Source of the DNA: Acidobacteriota bacterium
GTDB taxonomy: Bacteria; Acidobacteriota; Vicinamibacteria; Vicinamibacterales; CAVVIG01
DNA length: 41,533 nt
NCBI GenBank assembly: GCA_016195265.1
Contig: JACPZW010000033.1
Span: 1 to 41,533, forward strand
Direction: 5' to 3'
In this document: piece by piece, positions 14,429-25,194 of the stretch
Position numbering within the stretch: position 1 is the stretch's first letter
Layout of the letters: each line of letters opens with the position of its first letter
Notes under the pieces: model-generated
Database searches by the model: none
What the model was told of the DNA's origin: nothing
Seen by the model: only the letters and a program-made list of their open reading frames with translations
Made by a program: the position numbers and the translations under genes

Positions 14429-15820
14429 TTACCGTTGATCCTGCGTTGTCGACTTGGGCTTGTGTTCAGCGACCCACGTCTCGTACTCGGCGTCGGTCAG
14501 ATACACGACGTTCATCCACGCGTGGGCCATCTCGTCCACGGTGCGGTCGCCGTATCCCACCCACTGATTCGGATCGGGGTTGCTCTTATTGTTCGAAGTG
14601 TTGTCGTACCACGCGGTCACGTGAACGATCGTCCCCTTCGGAAAGGCCGGCGCGACGTCGTCGGCGAAGATGTAGTTGGTCATCCAGTTGAAGTTGAAGT
14701 CCTGCACGTAGCTGATGACCTGCGTGGCGCCCGTGGGAAGAATCGCCTCGACCAGCATCGCCTTTCCGCGCAGATGAAAGTGCGGCTGGAAGTTGGTGAT
14801 GATCGTGTTCTCCTTCAGCGCCGTGAAGCCTTCCGTGGACGAAATCTGGTTGGGCGGGATGTCGAGCGCGCCGGGTCCGTTCTTGAGACCCGTGAACCCG
14901 ATCAGATAGCTGCGCTTCTTCGGCTCCTGGCCTTTCGGATACAACCAGATGCCGAGTTCGGAACCGGCCGTGATCTCTTCGCCGACCGCATGAATGTGCT
15001 GGTCCCACGCGATCTTCTCGCCAGGCAGAATCAGCTTGCCCGTGCCGTCCATGTACCGGTCGTAGCCCTTGCCGATGGCCCATTCCATCAGTTGCGGGCG
15101 CCGGTTCACGCGGTCTTCAACGGTGGCGTTGGCCGCGCCGCCGAAGCCGCGGGTCGTGCCCGTGTTGACGGCATCGACGTTTTCCGGGTTGAGCACCTGG
15201 TACGCGATCGAGTGGTGCAGGATCCTCCGGCCGGGGAGGTTCGAGGGGCGAATCTCGACCATCCGCACCCAGCGTGGCTCCGTGAGTCCGGGGATGTCCA
15301 CCAGCGGGCGCCACCATTCGTCCTGGTGAACTTTGGGCATCGTCTGCTCTCCTGACGCGACGACGATGTCGGGCGGACCGTAACCGTCTCTCTCCGCCTG
15401 CCAGTAGAGACCCGTCGAGACCGGCTTGGGCGGCGGCATGTCGGCTGGATTTCCTTGCGGTGCGCCCAGATCCACCCACCGGACGATGGTGTCGACCTGC
15501 TCGTCGCTCAGCGACATGTCGTTCTTGAACTTCTGGACGCCGACGCTGCGGTCGATGTGCCACGGCGGCATCTGGTGTCTGGCCACGCGCTCCCGGATCG
15601 ACTTTGCCCAGGGCCGCGCCTCCTGGTAGGTCATCAGCGACATCGGCGCGATTGATCCCGGCTCGTGGCAGCTTTGGCACTTGGCTTGGAAAACTGGTGC
15701 GACATCCTTTGAGAACGTCACGTCCTTGGCGGGCTCGGCAGACCATGCTACGCCGCTCGCGACGAGCAGCGCCACGACGGTCAGTGCATCGGTCGTCAGG
15801 TGGAGCTTCATTCGAGCCAT
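14429..15820 (-). CDS. Secreted c-type cytochrome with copper-monooxygenase-like C-terminal region (B)
   Basis: This 463-residue protein has a signal peptide (MKLHLTTDALTVVALLVASGVAWS). The heme c motif CQSCH is at residues 48-52 in FSKDVAPVFQAKCQSCHEPG. The C-terminal region has ILHHSIAY, WDQHIHAVGEEI and FQPHFHLRGKAM, the HH and HxHxxG patterns of copper type II monooxygenases. It is homologous to protein A over its whole length (same SLMTYQEARPWAKSI and NPADMPPP landmarks). Start ATG 15820 follows GAGAGG; in-frame ATG 15811 is possible. It is probably the first gene of the operon. Confidence 0.75.
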   Translation of the reverse strand: MARMKLHLTTDALTVVALLVASGVAWSAEPAKDVTFSKDVAPVFQAKCQSCHEPGSIAPMSLMTYQEARPWAKSIRERVARHQMPPWHIDRSVGVQKFKNDMSLSDEQVDTIVRWVDLGAPQGNPADMPPPKPVSTGLYWQAERDGYGPPDIVVASGEQTMPKVHQDEWWRPLVDIPGLTEPRWVRMVEIRPSNLPGRRILHHSIAYQVLNPENVDAVNTGTTRGFGGAANATVEDRVNRRPQLMEWAIGKGYDRYMDGTGKLILPGEKIAWDQHIHAVGEEITAGSELGIWLYPKGQEPKKRSYLIGFTGLKNGPGALDIPPNQISSTEGFTALKENTIITNFQPHFHLRGKAMLVEAILPTGATQVISYVQDFNFNWMTNYIFADDVAPAFPKGTIVHVTAWYDNTSNNKSNPDPNQWVGYGDRTVDEMAHAWMNVVYLTDAEYETWVAEHKPKSTTQDQR

Positions 15821-16003
15821 AAGTCGGATCCTCTCAAGCAATGGAATGGGAAGGTCTGTCACGAGGGTTCGCCCACCGCCAGTCGCAGGCAAACACAGAC
15901 GTAACGGGTCCGCGTCATGCAAGAACCGGTGCGTCCGCGTTAGGCCAGAAATGGACCACGTTTCGCCGCGACGACCTGACCTTGCGGGGACTTTTCAGCG
16001 GGA

Positions 16004-16021
16004 GTGGGAATTAATTCCCAC
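16004..16021. other. Perfect 18-bp palindrome
   Basis: GTGGGAATTAATTCCCAC lies between the tRNA-Thr 3' end and the cytochrome operon. A perfect AT-centred palindrome in this GC-rich DNA suggests a dimeric regulator site; its partner is unknown. Nothing else is recognised in 15821-16048. Confidence 0.4.
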
Positions 16022-16048
16022 GGCGGCCTCGGGAACGCTAAGGAATCT

Positions 16049-16124
16049 TGGAGCCGGCGCGCGGACTCGAACCGCGGACCTGCTGATTACGAATCAGCTG
16101 CTCTACCAACTGAGCTACGCCGGC
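16049..16124 (-). tRNA. tRNA-Thr (anticodon CGT)
   Basis: The full cloverleaf is visible on the minus strand: acceptor GCCGGCG/CGCCGGC, D-arm GCTC..GAGC, anticodon stem GCTGA/TCAGC with loop TTCGTAA (anticodon CGT, reading ACG), T-arm CGCGG-TTCGAGT-CCGCG, discriminator T and encoded CCA. Confidence 0.95.
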
Positions 16125-16145
16125 CAGGCGGGAACCCCGATAGTA

Positions 16146-16600
16146 CTACGGCTTCTTCCTCTTGCCGACGGGAATATCCAGCCGCGGGTCCACGACGAAT
16201 CCCTCGCGGTTCGGCATCTTGCTCTGCGGCAGCGTGCTGTTGCCCGAGCATTCGAGGAAATGGATGCGTGACACTGACGGCATGCGCTTGAGATCGGCCA
16301 CGGTGAAGGCGAGCGGCCGATCCACGAGCCCGTGTATCGTCAGCGTGTGCGTCGCGGGATCGATCTCGGGCACGCCCGAGTGATGGCGCTCGAAGTGCAG
16401 GGACGACGGTGTGATGATGCCGCAGGTGTCGTGGAGCGGCGTGCGGCTCGAGGCCTCCTCGAGCCGGACTTTGGTATTTTGATTGAAGAACCGCGCGGTC
16501 TTTTCGTACTTCGATCGCGAACCGTACGGGCTGACCGCCGCGCCGCCTATTCTATGGGCTTGCGTATTGGGTTCAGTGTGATATAATCCATACCTGAACT
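16146..16600 (-). pseudogene. SoxC/SorA-type sulfite dehydrogenase remnant (internal fragment)
   Basis: The minus-strand frame is open from a TAG ending at about 16600 to a stop at 16146. It contains SPYGSRSKYEK, RTPLHDTCGIITPSSLHFERHHSGVPEIDP, LTIHGLVDRPLAFTVADLKR and PSVSRIHFLECSGN, the signature stretch of the molybdopterin domain of SoxC-like sulfite dehydrogenases, including the molybdenum-ligand Cys (ECSGN). There is no start codon with a signal before it, and homology stops right after ECSGN, where a full protein would go on for over 200 residues. The 5' part runs into the marR promoter. It is a decayed internal piece beside a tRNA gene. Confidence 0.65.
16560..16599 (+). promoter_or_regulatory. 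marR promoter and operator
   Basis: TTGCGT (16560-16565), a 16-base spacer and TATAAT (16582-16587) make a good sigma-70 promoter. The inverted repeat GTTCAG (16571-16576) / CTGAAC (16594-16599) brackets the -10 box, a likely MarR autorepressor site. Transcription should start about 8 bases before the ATG, leaving almost no leader. Confidence 0.6.
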
Positions 16601-16602
16601 AA

Positions 16603-17028
16603 ATGGCGGTCACCGAAAAGTCAGCCTTGTTCGCCGTTCTGCATGCCGCAAGCACGCTCGAGGCGCATGTGGAATCGAAGCTCGAGACGATCGGGTTGTC
16701 GCTGCCGAAGCTGGCGGCGCTTTACCAGCTGACGCAGGCGGGGGAGTCGCTCCCGCTCGGACAACTGGCCGACCGGCTCTCGTGCGTGAAGTCGAATGTC
16801 ACGCAGCTCATCGATCGTCTCGAATCCGACGGCCTCGTCACACGGACGGCTGACCCCAACGACCGGCGCTCGCGCATCGCGGTGATGACGGCGGCCGGCC
16901 GAAAGGCCTTCACGCGCGGCATGGAGATCCAGCAACACGCGGAGCACGAGTTGTTCGGCGCGCTCACGGCGGACGAAACCGACAGGCTCCATCGGCTGAT
17001 GGCCAAGCTGGAAAAGCAGGAGCAGTAA
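16603..17028 (+). CDS. MarR-family transcriptional regulator
   Basis: This 141-residue protein has the winged helix-turn-helix signature: LSLPKLAALYQLTQAGESLPLGQLADRLSCVKSNVTQLIDRLESDGLVTRTADPNDRRSRIAVMTAAGR (recognition helix VKSNVTQLIDRL, wing DPNDRRSR). MarR dimers usually repress neighbouring genes and release DNA on binding small phenolics or on oxidation. A Cys (SCVKS) at the start of the recognition helix could sense oxidants. The ATG has no Shine-Dalgarno and sits just after the promoter. The downstream doxX and nitroreductase genes are the likely targets. Confidence 0.9.
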   Translation: MAVTEKSALFAVLHAASTLEAHVESKLETIGLSLPKLAALYQLTQAGESLPLGQLADRLSCVKSNVTQLIDRLESDGLVTRTADPNDRRSRIAVMTAAGRKAFTRGMEIQQHAEHELFGALTADETDRLHRLMAKLEKQEQ

Positions 17029-17066
17029 TAGAGGTAGGGCCTTTTTTTTGATCCGTTAGTTCACTG

Positions 17067-17079
17067 CTGCATTATGCAG
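17067..17079 (+). promoter_or_regulatory. Palindrome upstream of doxX, candidate MarR operator
   Basis: CTGCAT-T-ATGCAG lies 22 bases before the doxX start, between a T8 tract (17042-17049) and the Shine-Dalgarno AGAAGGAG. Its position suits a repressor site for the upstream MarR protein. Confidence 0.4.
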
Positions 17080-17100
17080 TCATAACAGAAGGAGCCTGAC

Positions 17101-17499
17101 ATGACGACGCTGAGCTTGAACGCCACGCAGCTTGAAACCTCTGGCTCGACTCGATCGAAAGCCGCGACCATCGCGTTGTGGACCGTGCAGTCACTGATCG
17201 CCGCGCTGTTTCTCATGGCTGGCGTCGGCAAACTGGCAGGCGCGGAGATGCACGTCCAACTCTTCGCCGCGATCGGCCTCGGTCAGTGGTTCCGCCACGT
17301 GACCGGCGCCATCGAAGTCGCGTCCGCCGTGCTGCTCTTCGTGCCGTCGCTCGCCCGATTCGGCGCGCTTGCGTTGATCGCAACGATGATCGGCGCCATC
17401 TTCACGCATCTCTTCGTGATCGGCGGCAATCCGGCGATGCCCATCGTGCTGCTGGCCGGGTCGGCGTTCGTCGCGTGGGTGCGAAGGAGCGGACGATGA
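17101..17499 (+). CDS. DoxX-family membrane protein
   Basis: This 132-residue protein has four hydrophobic segments: [22 protein letters not shown], the segment near [40 protein letters not shown] and [14 protein letters not shown]. It has the DoxX landmark F-MAG-GKL. The family sits in the inner membrane and is linked to oxidative or thiol stress; the exact role is unknown. The ATG follows AGAAGGAG. The stop overlaps the start of the nitroreductase gene (ATGA), and a MarR regulator lies just upstream, so this is a stress-responsive cluster by inference. Confidence 0.85.
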   Translation: MTTLSLNATQLETSGSTRSKAATIALWTVQSLIAALFLMAGVGKLAGAEMHVQLFAAIGLGQWFRHVTGAIEVASAVLLFVPSLARFGALALIATMIGAIFTHLFVIGGNPAMPIVLLAGSAFVAWVRRSGR

Positions 17500-18119
17500 G
17501 CCCGCGAATCGCAACGATCGACGTGGAGCTGCAGCGCCCGGATGAGGCGAGCCTGAAGCAGCTGTTTCTGGAGGCGCGCACGCACAATCGCTGGCAGGAC
17601 CGGCCTGTGGACGACGCGCTGCTGCGCGAGCTTTACGACATCGTGAAGTTCGCGCCCACGTCGGCGAATGCCCAGCCGATGCGGCTCGTGTTCGTCAAGA
17701 GCCGCGACGCGAAAGAGCGGCTGAAACGCGCGCTGCCTCCGGCAAATGTGGACAAGACCATGTCGGCGCCCGTGACGGCCATCGTCGCCCACGACCTCGA
17801 ATTCTACGAGCAGCTGCCGCGGCTCATGCCACACACGGACGCGCGGAGCTGGTTTGCAGAGCGTCCGGCGGATCAGATCGAGCGGGCGGCGTTTCAGGGG
17901 AGTTCGATGCAGGGCGCGTATGTGATCGTGGCCGCGCGCGCGCTCGGACTCGACTGCGGGCCGATCGGCGGTTTCGACCGCGCGGTCGTGGACGAGACGT
18001 TCTTCCCAGATGGCAAGTGGAGGTCGAACTTCCTTCTCAATCTCGGGCATGGCGATGCCGCCGGCGTCTACCCGCGAAACCCGCGATTGGACTTCGAGGA
18101 CGTGTGTCGCATCGAGTGA
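17496..18119 (+). CDS. Nitroreductase-family protein (RutE/malonic semialdehyde reductase-like)
   Basis: This 207-residue flavin reductase has [45 protein letters not shown] (FMN-binding start: Arg near HNRW, then PTSANAQP). It continues with [32 protein letters not shown] and FLLNLGHGD. This is the RutE/HadB branch, which reduces malonic semialdehyde or nitro/quinone compounds with NAD(P)H. No other rut genes are present, so general detoxification under MarR control is more likely than pyrimidine breakdown. GAAGGAG precedes the ATG, which overlaps the doxX stop by 4 bases. Confidence 0.85.
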   Translation: MSPRIATIDVELQRPDEASLKQLFLEARTHNRWQDRPVDDALLRELYDIVKFAPTSANAQPMRLVFVKSRDAKERLKRALPPANVDKTMSAPVTAIVAHDLEFYEQLPRLMPHTDARSWFAERPADQIERAAFQGSSMQGAYVIVAARALGLDCGPIGGFDRAVVDETFFPDGKWRSNFLLNLGHGDAAGVYPRNPRLDFEDVCRIE

Positions 18120-18214
18120 TGTGCTGATGGCGGTTGCCTCGGGTAAGGCCCTGCGTTACGATGGCGGTTTACGCGACTGCCGAAGTTTTGCAACTGTAGG
18201 GTCGTACACGGCGC

Positions 18215-21221
<3,007 letters not shown>

Positions 21222-21238
<17 letters not shown>

Positions 21239-21839
21239 CCTCCCTCGCGCCTTCTACGATCGCCCGACGCTCGACGTCGCCCGCGATCTCCTCGGCAAAG
21301 TGCTGGTCCACGATCGGCGTGGCGTTCGCACGAGCGGCGTCATCGTCGAAGTCGAGGCGTACATCGGCGAATCAGATCCCGCGTGCCACGCGGCGCCGGG
21401 CCCCACGCGTCGCAATGCACCGATGTACGGAGAGCCCGGCCACGCGTACGTCTACCTGAACTACGGTATTCACTCGATGATCAACGTCGTGACCGAGTCG
21501 GCCGGATCGCCCGCGGCGGTCCTGATTCGCGCGCTGGATCCGCTGGACGGGATCGACGTCATGCGCCGGCGGCGCGGACGCGCGATAAAAGGGCGACGCG
21601 GCGGGTCCAAAAGGACCCGCCCTACCACCGATCTTTGTCGAGGGCCAGGCAACCTCACGATGGCGATGGGGATCACGCTGGCGGAGAATCGCGTGGACTT
21701 GATCGGCAATCGCCTGTGGATCGAGGAACGCCGCGGCATTTTCATTGGCGCGATCGATTGGAGTCCGCGGATCGGCATCCGCGTCGGCACCAATCGCCCG
21801 TGGCGCGCCTTCGTCGCGGGCCATCCGGCCGTCTCGTGA
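21222..21839 (+). CDS. mpg: 3-methyladenine DNA glycosylase (AAG/MPG family)
   Basis: This 205-residue protein removes alkylated purines for base-excision repair. Family marks: FYDRPTLDVARDLLGKVLVH, the catalytic Glu in IVEVEAYIGESDPACHA, RNAPMYGEPGHAYVYLNYGIHSMINVV, VLIRALDPLDG and CRGPGNLTMAMGI. The ATG lies inside the last codons of uvrA (17-base overlap), so the two repair genes are coupled. A hairpin repeat at 21601-21620 is read in frame just before CRGPG, giving the foreign-looking GGSKRTRP. It lies at a loop position and need not destroy activity. Confidence 0.92.
21601..21620. repeat. GGGTCC hairpin repeat inside mpg
   Basis: GCGGGTCC-AAAA-GGACCCGC has an 8-bp stem and tetraloop. 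It is the same family as the four intergenic copies at 34393, 34436, 37241 and 37268, here within a coding sequence. Confidence 0.8.
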
Positions 21840-21862
21840 ATCTCCGCCATCCTGCCTTTCGC

Positions 21863-22165
21863 CTACCAATTGAAATAGAAAACGGGGAACGCGGCCGCGA
21901 ATGCGGCGCCGAACTGCAGCGCCAGCACGGGCAGCGCCTGCCGCGGGCTCCGCGGAAGCGACGTCGCGGCGAAGAACAGGATGATCGGCATCTGTCCGGC
22001 CATGAGCAACTGCCAGAGGTGGGCCGAGGTTCCTTCGTCAGCTTCGCGTGCCGTGCCGAAAAAAGCGATGTGCATCACGATGATGGCGATCGCGGCGAGC
22101 GACATGGCCACCGGTACGAACGCGCTCGGCTTCTTGAGCATGGTCACGAGATTCATCGAACTCAT
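21863..22165 (-). CDS. Small three-helix membrane protein, unknown function
   Basis: This 100-residue protein has hydrophobic spans at about 17-36 (FVPVAMSLAAIAIIVMHIAF), 49-66 (LWQLLMAGQMPIILFFAA) and 78-98 (LPVLALQFGAAFAAAFPVFYF). No known family was recognised. ATG 22165 overlaps the stop of an upstream 22-codon ORF (ATGA) and has AGGAAAGG directly before it; ATG 22156 is an alternative with better spacing. Confidence 0.65.
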   Translation of the reverse strand: MSSMNLVTMLKKPSAFVPVAMSLAAIAIIVMHIAFFGTAREADEGTSAHLWQLLMAGQMPIILFFAATSLPRSPRQALPVLALQFGAAFAAAFPVFYFNW

Positions 22166-22230
22166 CCTTTCCTGTCGTCGTTGTGGCCCACGAGCGCGAG
22201 GACATCAGCGCAGCCGTGGAAGCGGCGCAT
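22162..22230 (-). CDS. 22-codon upstream (leader) ORF
   Basis: It encodes MRRFHGCADVLALVGHNDDRKG. Its ATG (22228-22230) has GGAGG 6 bases upstream, and its TGA (22162-22164) overlaps the ATG of the membrane protein gene. The good ribosome-binding site and stop-start overlap suggest a translated leader that couples translation of the next gene. Confidence 0.45.
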   Translation of the reverse strand: MRRFHGCADVLALVGHNDDRKG

Positions 22231-22248
22231 GGCTGACCTCCGACGGCC

Positions 22249-22278
22249 ATCCTACAGGAAAGAACTCTGTGATGTAAA
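22249..22278 (-). promoter_or_regulatory. Promoter of the leader ORF/membrane protein
   Basis: On the minus strand TTTACA (22273-22278), an 18-base spacer and TAGGAT (22249-22254) make a plausible sigma-70 promoter about 20 bases ahead of the leader ATG. Confidence 0.5.
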
Positions 22279-22286
22279 GTATTCGA

Positions 22287-22365
22287 CGGGAAGGGTGGAT
22301 TTGCCGGGGACGTGGTGTGTGGATCGACCGGGGTGGGGAAGGGAAGAGCAGGAAGGGCGGGTGGG
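22287..22365 (+). repeat. G-rich intergenic tract
   Basis: There are repeated G-runs of three or four (densest at 22330-22365). The 14-mer at 22287-22300 is identical to 3771-3784 in the glyoxalase linker. It lies just beyond the 3' end of the aminopeptidase gene. Confidence 0.5.
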
Positions 22366-22375
22366 CCTGTGAGAA

Positions 22376-24991
22376 CTAAGAACGGCCGGCGAGCCACGAT
22401 GTCACCGCCGCGGTCTGTGACTCGCGCAGTTCGATGCAGCTGTTGATCTGTTCGAGCGTCTGATCCAGCGTCCGCGTCGACGCGGGCAGCGGATGCGCCG
22501 CGAAAAAGGAGACGATGGCGTCTCGCGACGGCGCGTCGCAGAAACCTGCGAGCGAGCGAACCAGGTTCGTGTCGCCGCCGGAGATGCTGATCTTCGGCGC
22601 CAGCTCGGCCCAGCGCTCGTTCACGAACGTCCACGCTCGCGGTCGCGCGGCCGGGTTGGCGAAGAACCGCCCGAGGTAGATCGCCGCGTCCTGATTCCGG
22701 ATCTGCGTGGACAGCACGCGTTGCAGGCCGCGATCGATCAGCGCGGGATCGCGGAAGCCCGCCAGCGCGTACAGATACCGGTACTGCTCCTCGGGCGACG
22801 TCGCGCGCTCGGCGGCCGACGCGAGCGCGTCAAACAGTGCCGCGTCACCGTGGGCGGCCGCGGTCCGGATGACAGACGCCGCGGTCGTCGCATCGAGCGC
22901 CGGCCCGCCCGCGAGCGCGCGGTCGAGCGCGGTCCGCGCCTGCGCGACGACGTCCGGATCGTCGCCGAAGCTGCCGAGCGCCGCGACGACCGTCGAGCGC
23001 AGCGTCCGCCGCTCGTCGCTGTCGGACGAAGCCGCCGTCAGGCCGAGATCGCTGAACAGCGGCCGCAGGAGTCCGCGCGCGAACCGCTCGAACGACCCGC
23101 GCGTCGCGTCCGTCGTCAGGTACGTGTGGATGAATCCGAGGCGGCTCGTCGCCTCCTGCAGGACGCCGCTCGTGCGCTCGGTGCCGTACCCCGCGGCCAG
23201 CGTCAGGTAATCCCCGATCGTGTGGCGGCGCGCGCGCACCATCGCCCATTCATCGTCGAGCAGCATCAGCCGTTCGGGGGCGCTGAGGTCGGTTTCCACG
23301 CGCGGCGCGATGCCCCGGAGCAGCTCGGACGAATACGCGGTCCGGTAATAGCCGCGGGCGCCCGCGTTCGCGAAGACCCACGGTGAGCAGGTGCCCGGCA
23401 GTGTGACCGCGCGAGAGGCGTCCGTCAGCACTTCGCACGTCGGCGCGGACTGGCCGGCGCCCTTCAGGCAGACGGGAATCTGCCAGCGCCCCGCCTCCGC
23501 GCTGGCGGCATCGGCGAAAAACCGCCGCTGCGTCAGCGTCACCGTCGTGCGATCGTTGGCGCACACGCTCGACACTTCCAACAGCGGCACGCCCGGCTGA
23601 TTCACGAACGTTGGCAGAATGCGCTCGACCGGCTTGCCCGACGAGGCCGAGATCGCCTTCCACAAGTCTTCGGACGCCGCGTTCGCGTACGCGTGCGCCT
23701 GCAGGTACGCGTTGATGCCGGCGCGGAACGCCTCCGGACCGACGTAGTGCTCGACCATCCGCAGGACGGCCGCGCCTTTCTCGTACGCGATGCCGTCGAA
23801 GGCCTCGTCGATCTGCGCCGGCGTGTTCACGTCGGCATGGATCGGCCGCGTAGCCTTCAGCGCATCCAGGTTCAGCGCCGACCGATTTTCTTCCGTCTCG
23901 TCGACGGCGATGTTCCAATCGCCGTGCGCGGCCGCGAGCGGCTTGTTCGCCATCCACGTCGCGAAGCCTTCGTTCAGCCAGATGTCGTCCCACCATTGCA
24001 TCGTCACCAGACCGCCGAACCACTGATGGGCCATCTCATGCGCGAGGATCGATGCGATGGTCTTGCGCGTGGCGACCGACGCAGACTGTGAATCCGCCAG
24101 CAGATCCGTCTCGCGATAGAAGATCGCCGCCGTGTTCTCCATCGCGCCCGCGGCGAAGTCCGGGACGGCGACGACGTCGAGCTTTCCGAACGGGTACTTG
24201 ATCGTGTAGTAGGTGTTGTAGAACTTCAGAATCTGTTCGGCGGATTCAAGCGCGATCCTGCCGAGCTCGGTCTTGTCCGGCGTCGCGCAGATACGGATCG
24301 GGATCGCGTCGGCCGCGCCCTCGAGACACTTGAAGTCGCCGACGGCCATCGCGAGGAGATACGACGACATCTTCGGCGACGTGGCGAACTTCATCGTGTG
24401 CTGTGTTACGGCGGGTCCGGGCGTGTCGGAGAGAACCCTGCCGTTCGAGATCGCCGCGTCACCGCGGTCGATCGTCAGCGTCACCGCGAACGTCGCCTTG
24501 AACGCCGGCTCGTCGAAACAGGGGAACGCGCGCCGCGCGTCGGTCGATTCGAACTGCGTGACCGCGTGCTTCCGCGCCTTCGTCTTGCTGATGTAGAACC
24601 CGCGCAGGCTCGTGCCCAGGATCCCCGAGTACCGGATCTGAATCGTCGCGGGTCCTTTCTCGAGCGCGCGGCCGACCGTCAGCGTGGCGGTCTGCGCGTT
24701 CGCGTCGAGCGTGACGTCTGCCGTCTGCGCCGTTTGCGCCGAGGCGCCCGTGCCCGTGCGGATTGTCACGTTGCGAAACGTGATGTCCACCGCGTGCAAG
24801 ACGACCCGCGGCGTCGCTTCCTCAACTTGAACCTGAATCGTCTCGGTCCCTTCGAATCGTTCGTGCGCCAGGTCGACGCCGAAGGCGAGATCGTAGTGAC
24901 TGGGGACGACCGTGGTTGGCAGCCGTTGGGCCGCGGCGGGCGAGGCGGCCAGCGCGGCCAGCCCCAGCGCCAGCGGGACGCAGAATCTCAT
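22376..24991 (-). CDS. Secreted M1-family zinc aminopeptidase
   Basis: This is an 871-residue protein with a signal peptide (MRFCVPLALGLAALAASPAAAQ). The M1 catalytic domain has GAMEN (about 281-285) and HEMAHQWFGGLVTMQWWDDIWLNEGFATW (zinc site HExxH-x18-E). AFDGIAYEKGAAVLRMVEHYVG and an ERAP-like helical C-terminal domain of about 330 residues follow. It removes N-terminal residues from peptides, here probably in the periplasm. ATG 24991 is chosen because the signal peptide starts there; codons up to 25057 would precede it with no signal. It is divergent from the poly-Cys leader, whose promoter lies in the 70 bases between them. Confidence 0.92.
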   Translation of the reverse strand: MRFCVPLALGLAALAASPAAAQRLPTTVVPSHYDLAFGVDLAHERFEGTETIQVQVEEATPRVVLHAVDITFRNVTIRTGTGASAQTAQTADVTLDANAQTATLTVGRALEKGPATIQIRYSGILGTSLRGFYISKTKARKHAVTQFESTDARRAFPCFDEPAFKATFAVTLTIDRGDAAISNGRVLSDTPGPAVTQHTMKFATSPKMSSYLLAMAVGDFKCLEGAADAIPIRICATPDKTELGRIALESAEQILKFYNTYYTIKYPFGKLDVVAVPDFAAGAMENTAAIFYRETDLLADSQSASVATRKTIASILAHEMAHQWFGGLVTMQWWDDIWLNEGFATWMANKPLAAAHGDWNIAVDETEENRSALNLDALKATRPIHADVNTPAQIDEAFDGIAYEKGAAVLRMVEHYVGPEAFRAGINAYLQAHAYANAASEDLWKAISASSGKPVERILPTFVNQPGVPLLEVSSVCANDRTTVTLTQRRFFADAASAEAGRWQIPVCLKGAGQSAPTCEVLTDASRAVTLPGTCSPWVFANAGARGYYRTAYSSELLRGIAPRVETDLSAPERLMLLDDEWAMVRARRHTIGDYLTLAAGYGTERTSGVLQEATSRLGFIHTYLTTDATRGSFERFARGLLRPLFSDLGLTAASSDSDERRTLRSTVVAALGSFGDDPDVVAQARTALDRALAGGPALDATTAASVIRTAAAHGDAALFDALASAAERATSPEEQYRYLYALAGFRDPALIDRGLQRVLSTQIRNQDAAIYLGRFFANPAARPRAWTFVNERWAELAPKISISGGDTNLVRSLAGFCDAPSRDAIVSFFAAHPLPASTRTLDQTLEQINSCIELRESQTAAVTSWLAGRS

Positions 24992-25019
24992 GGTTGCAAG
25001 TGTATCGGGAACCCCCGAC

Positions 25020-25048
25020 TTGACGCCGAGCCCTCGAGGAGGTAAAAG
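25020..25048 (+). promoter_or_regulatory. Promoter of the poly-Cys leader/siroheme operon
   Basis: TTGACG (25020-25025), a 17-base spacer and TAAAAG (25043-25048) are seen. Transcription would start about 7 bases before the leader ATG, so the leader peptide could be nearly leaderless. Confidence 0.5.
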
Positions 25049-25061
25049 TAAGGACATCGCG

Positions 25062-25169
25062 ATGGGTCAATCGACCTGCATGTGTAGCTGCTGTTGTTGC
25101 GGGCTCTCCGCGAGCCCCCTGCGCCGGTGGTCTACGCGCGTGCACGCCGATGAACCTCATCTGATGTAG
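25062..25169 (+). CDS. Poly-cysteine leader peptide (putative cysteine attenuator)
   Basis: This 35-codon ORF begins MGQSTCMCSCCCCGLSASPL: six Cys in the eight codons 6-13. AAGGA lies 7 bases before the ATG. Directly after the Cys codons comes a hairpin (GGGCTC 25101-25106 / GAGCCC 25112-25117). About 25 bases after the ORF stop an 11-14 bp terminator begins, and the next gene starts the siroheme/sulfite reductase operon. Ribosome stalling at Cys codons when charged tRNA-Cys is scarce would be a direct sensor for an operon that makes the cofactor for sulfite reduction. Poly-Cys leader ORFs acting this way are known in mycobacteria; here it is inferred from structure and context. Confidence 0.7.
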   Translation: MGQSTCMCSCCCCGLSASPLRRWSTRVHADEPHLM

Positions 25170-25194
25170 TTCTCAGCAAACCAGACGCAGACCC

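Noticed and set aside
17042..17049. T8 tract after marR as an intrinsic terminator
   Set aside because: No stable GC-rich hairpin precedes it.
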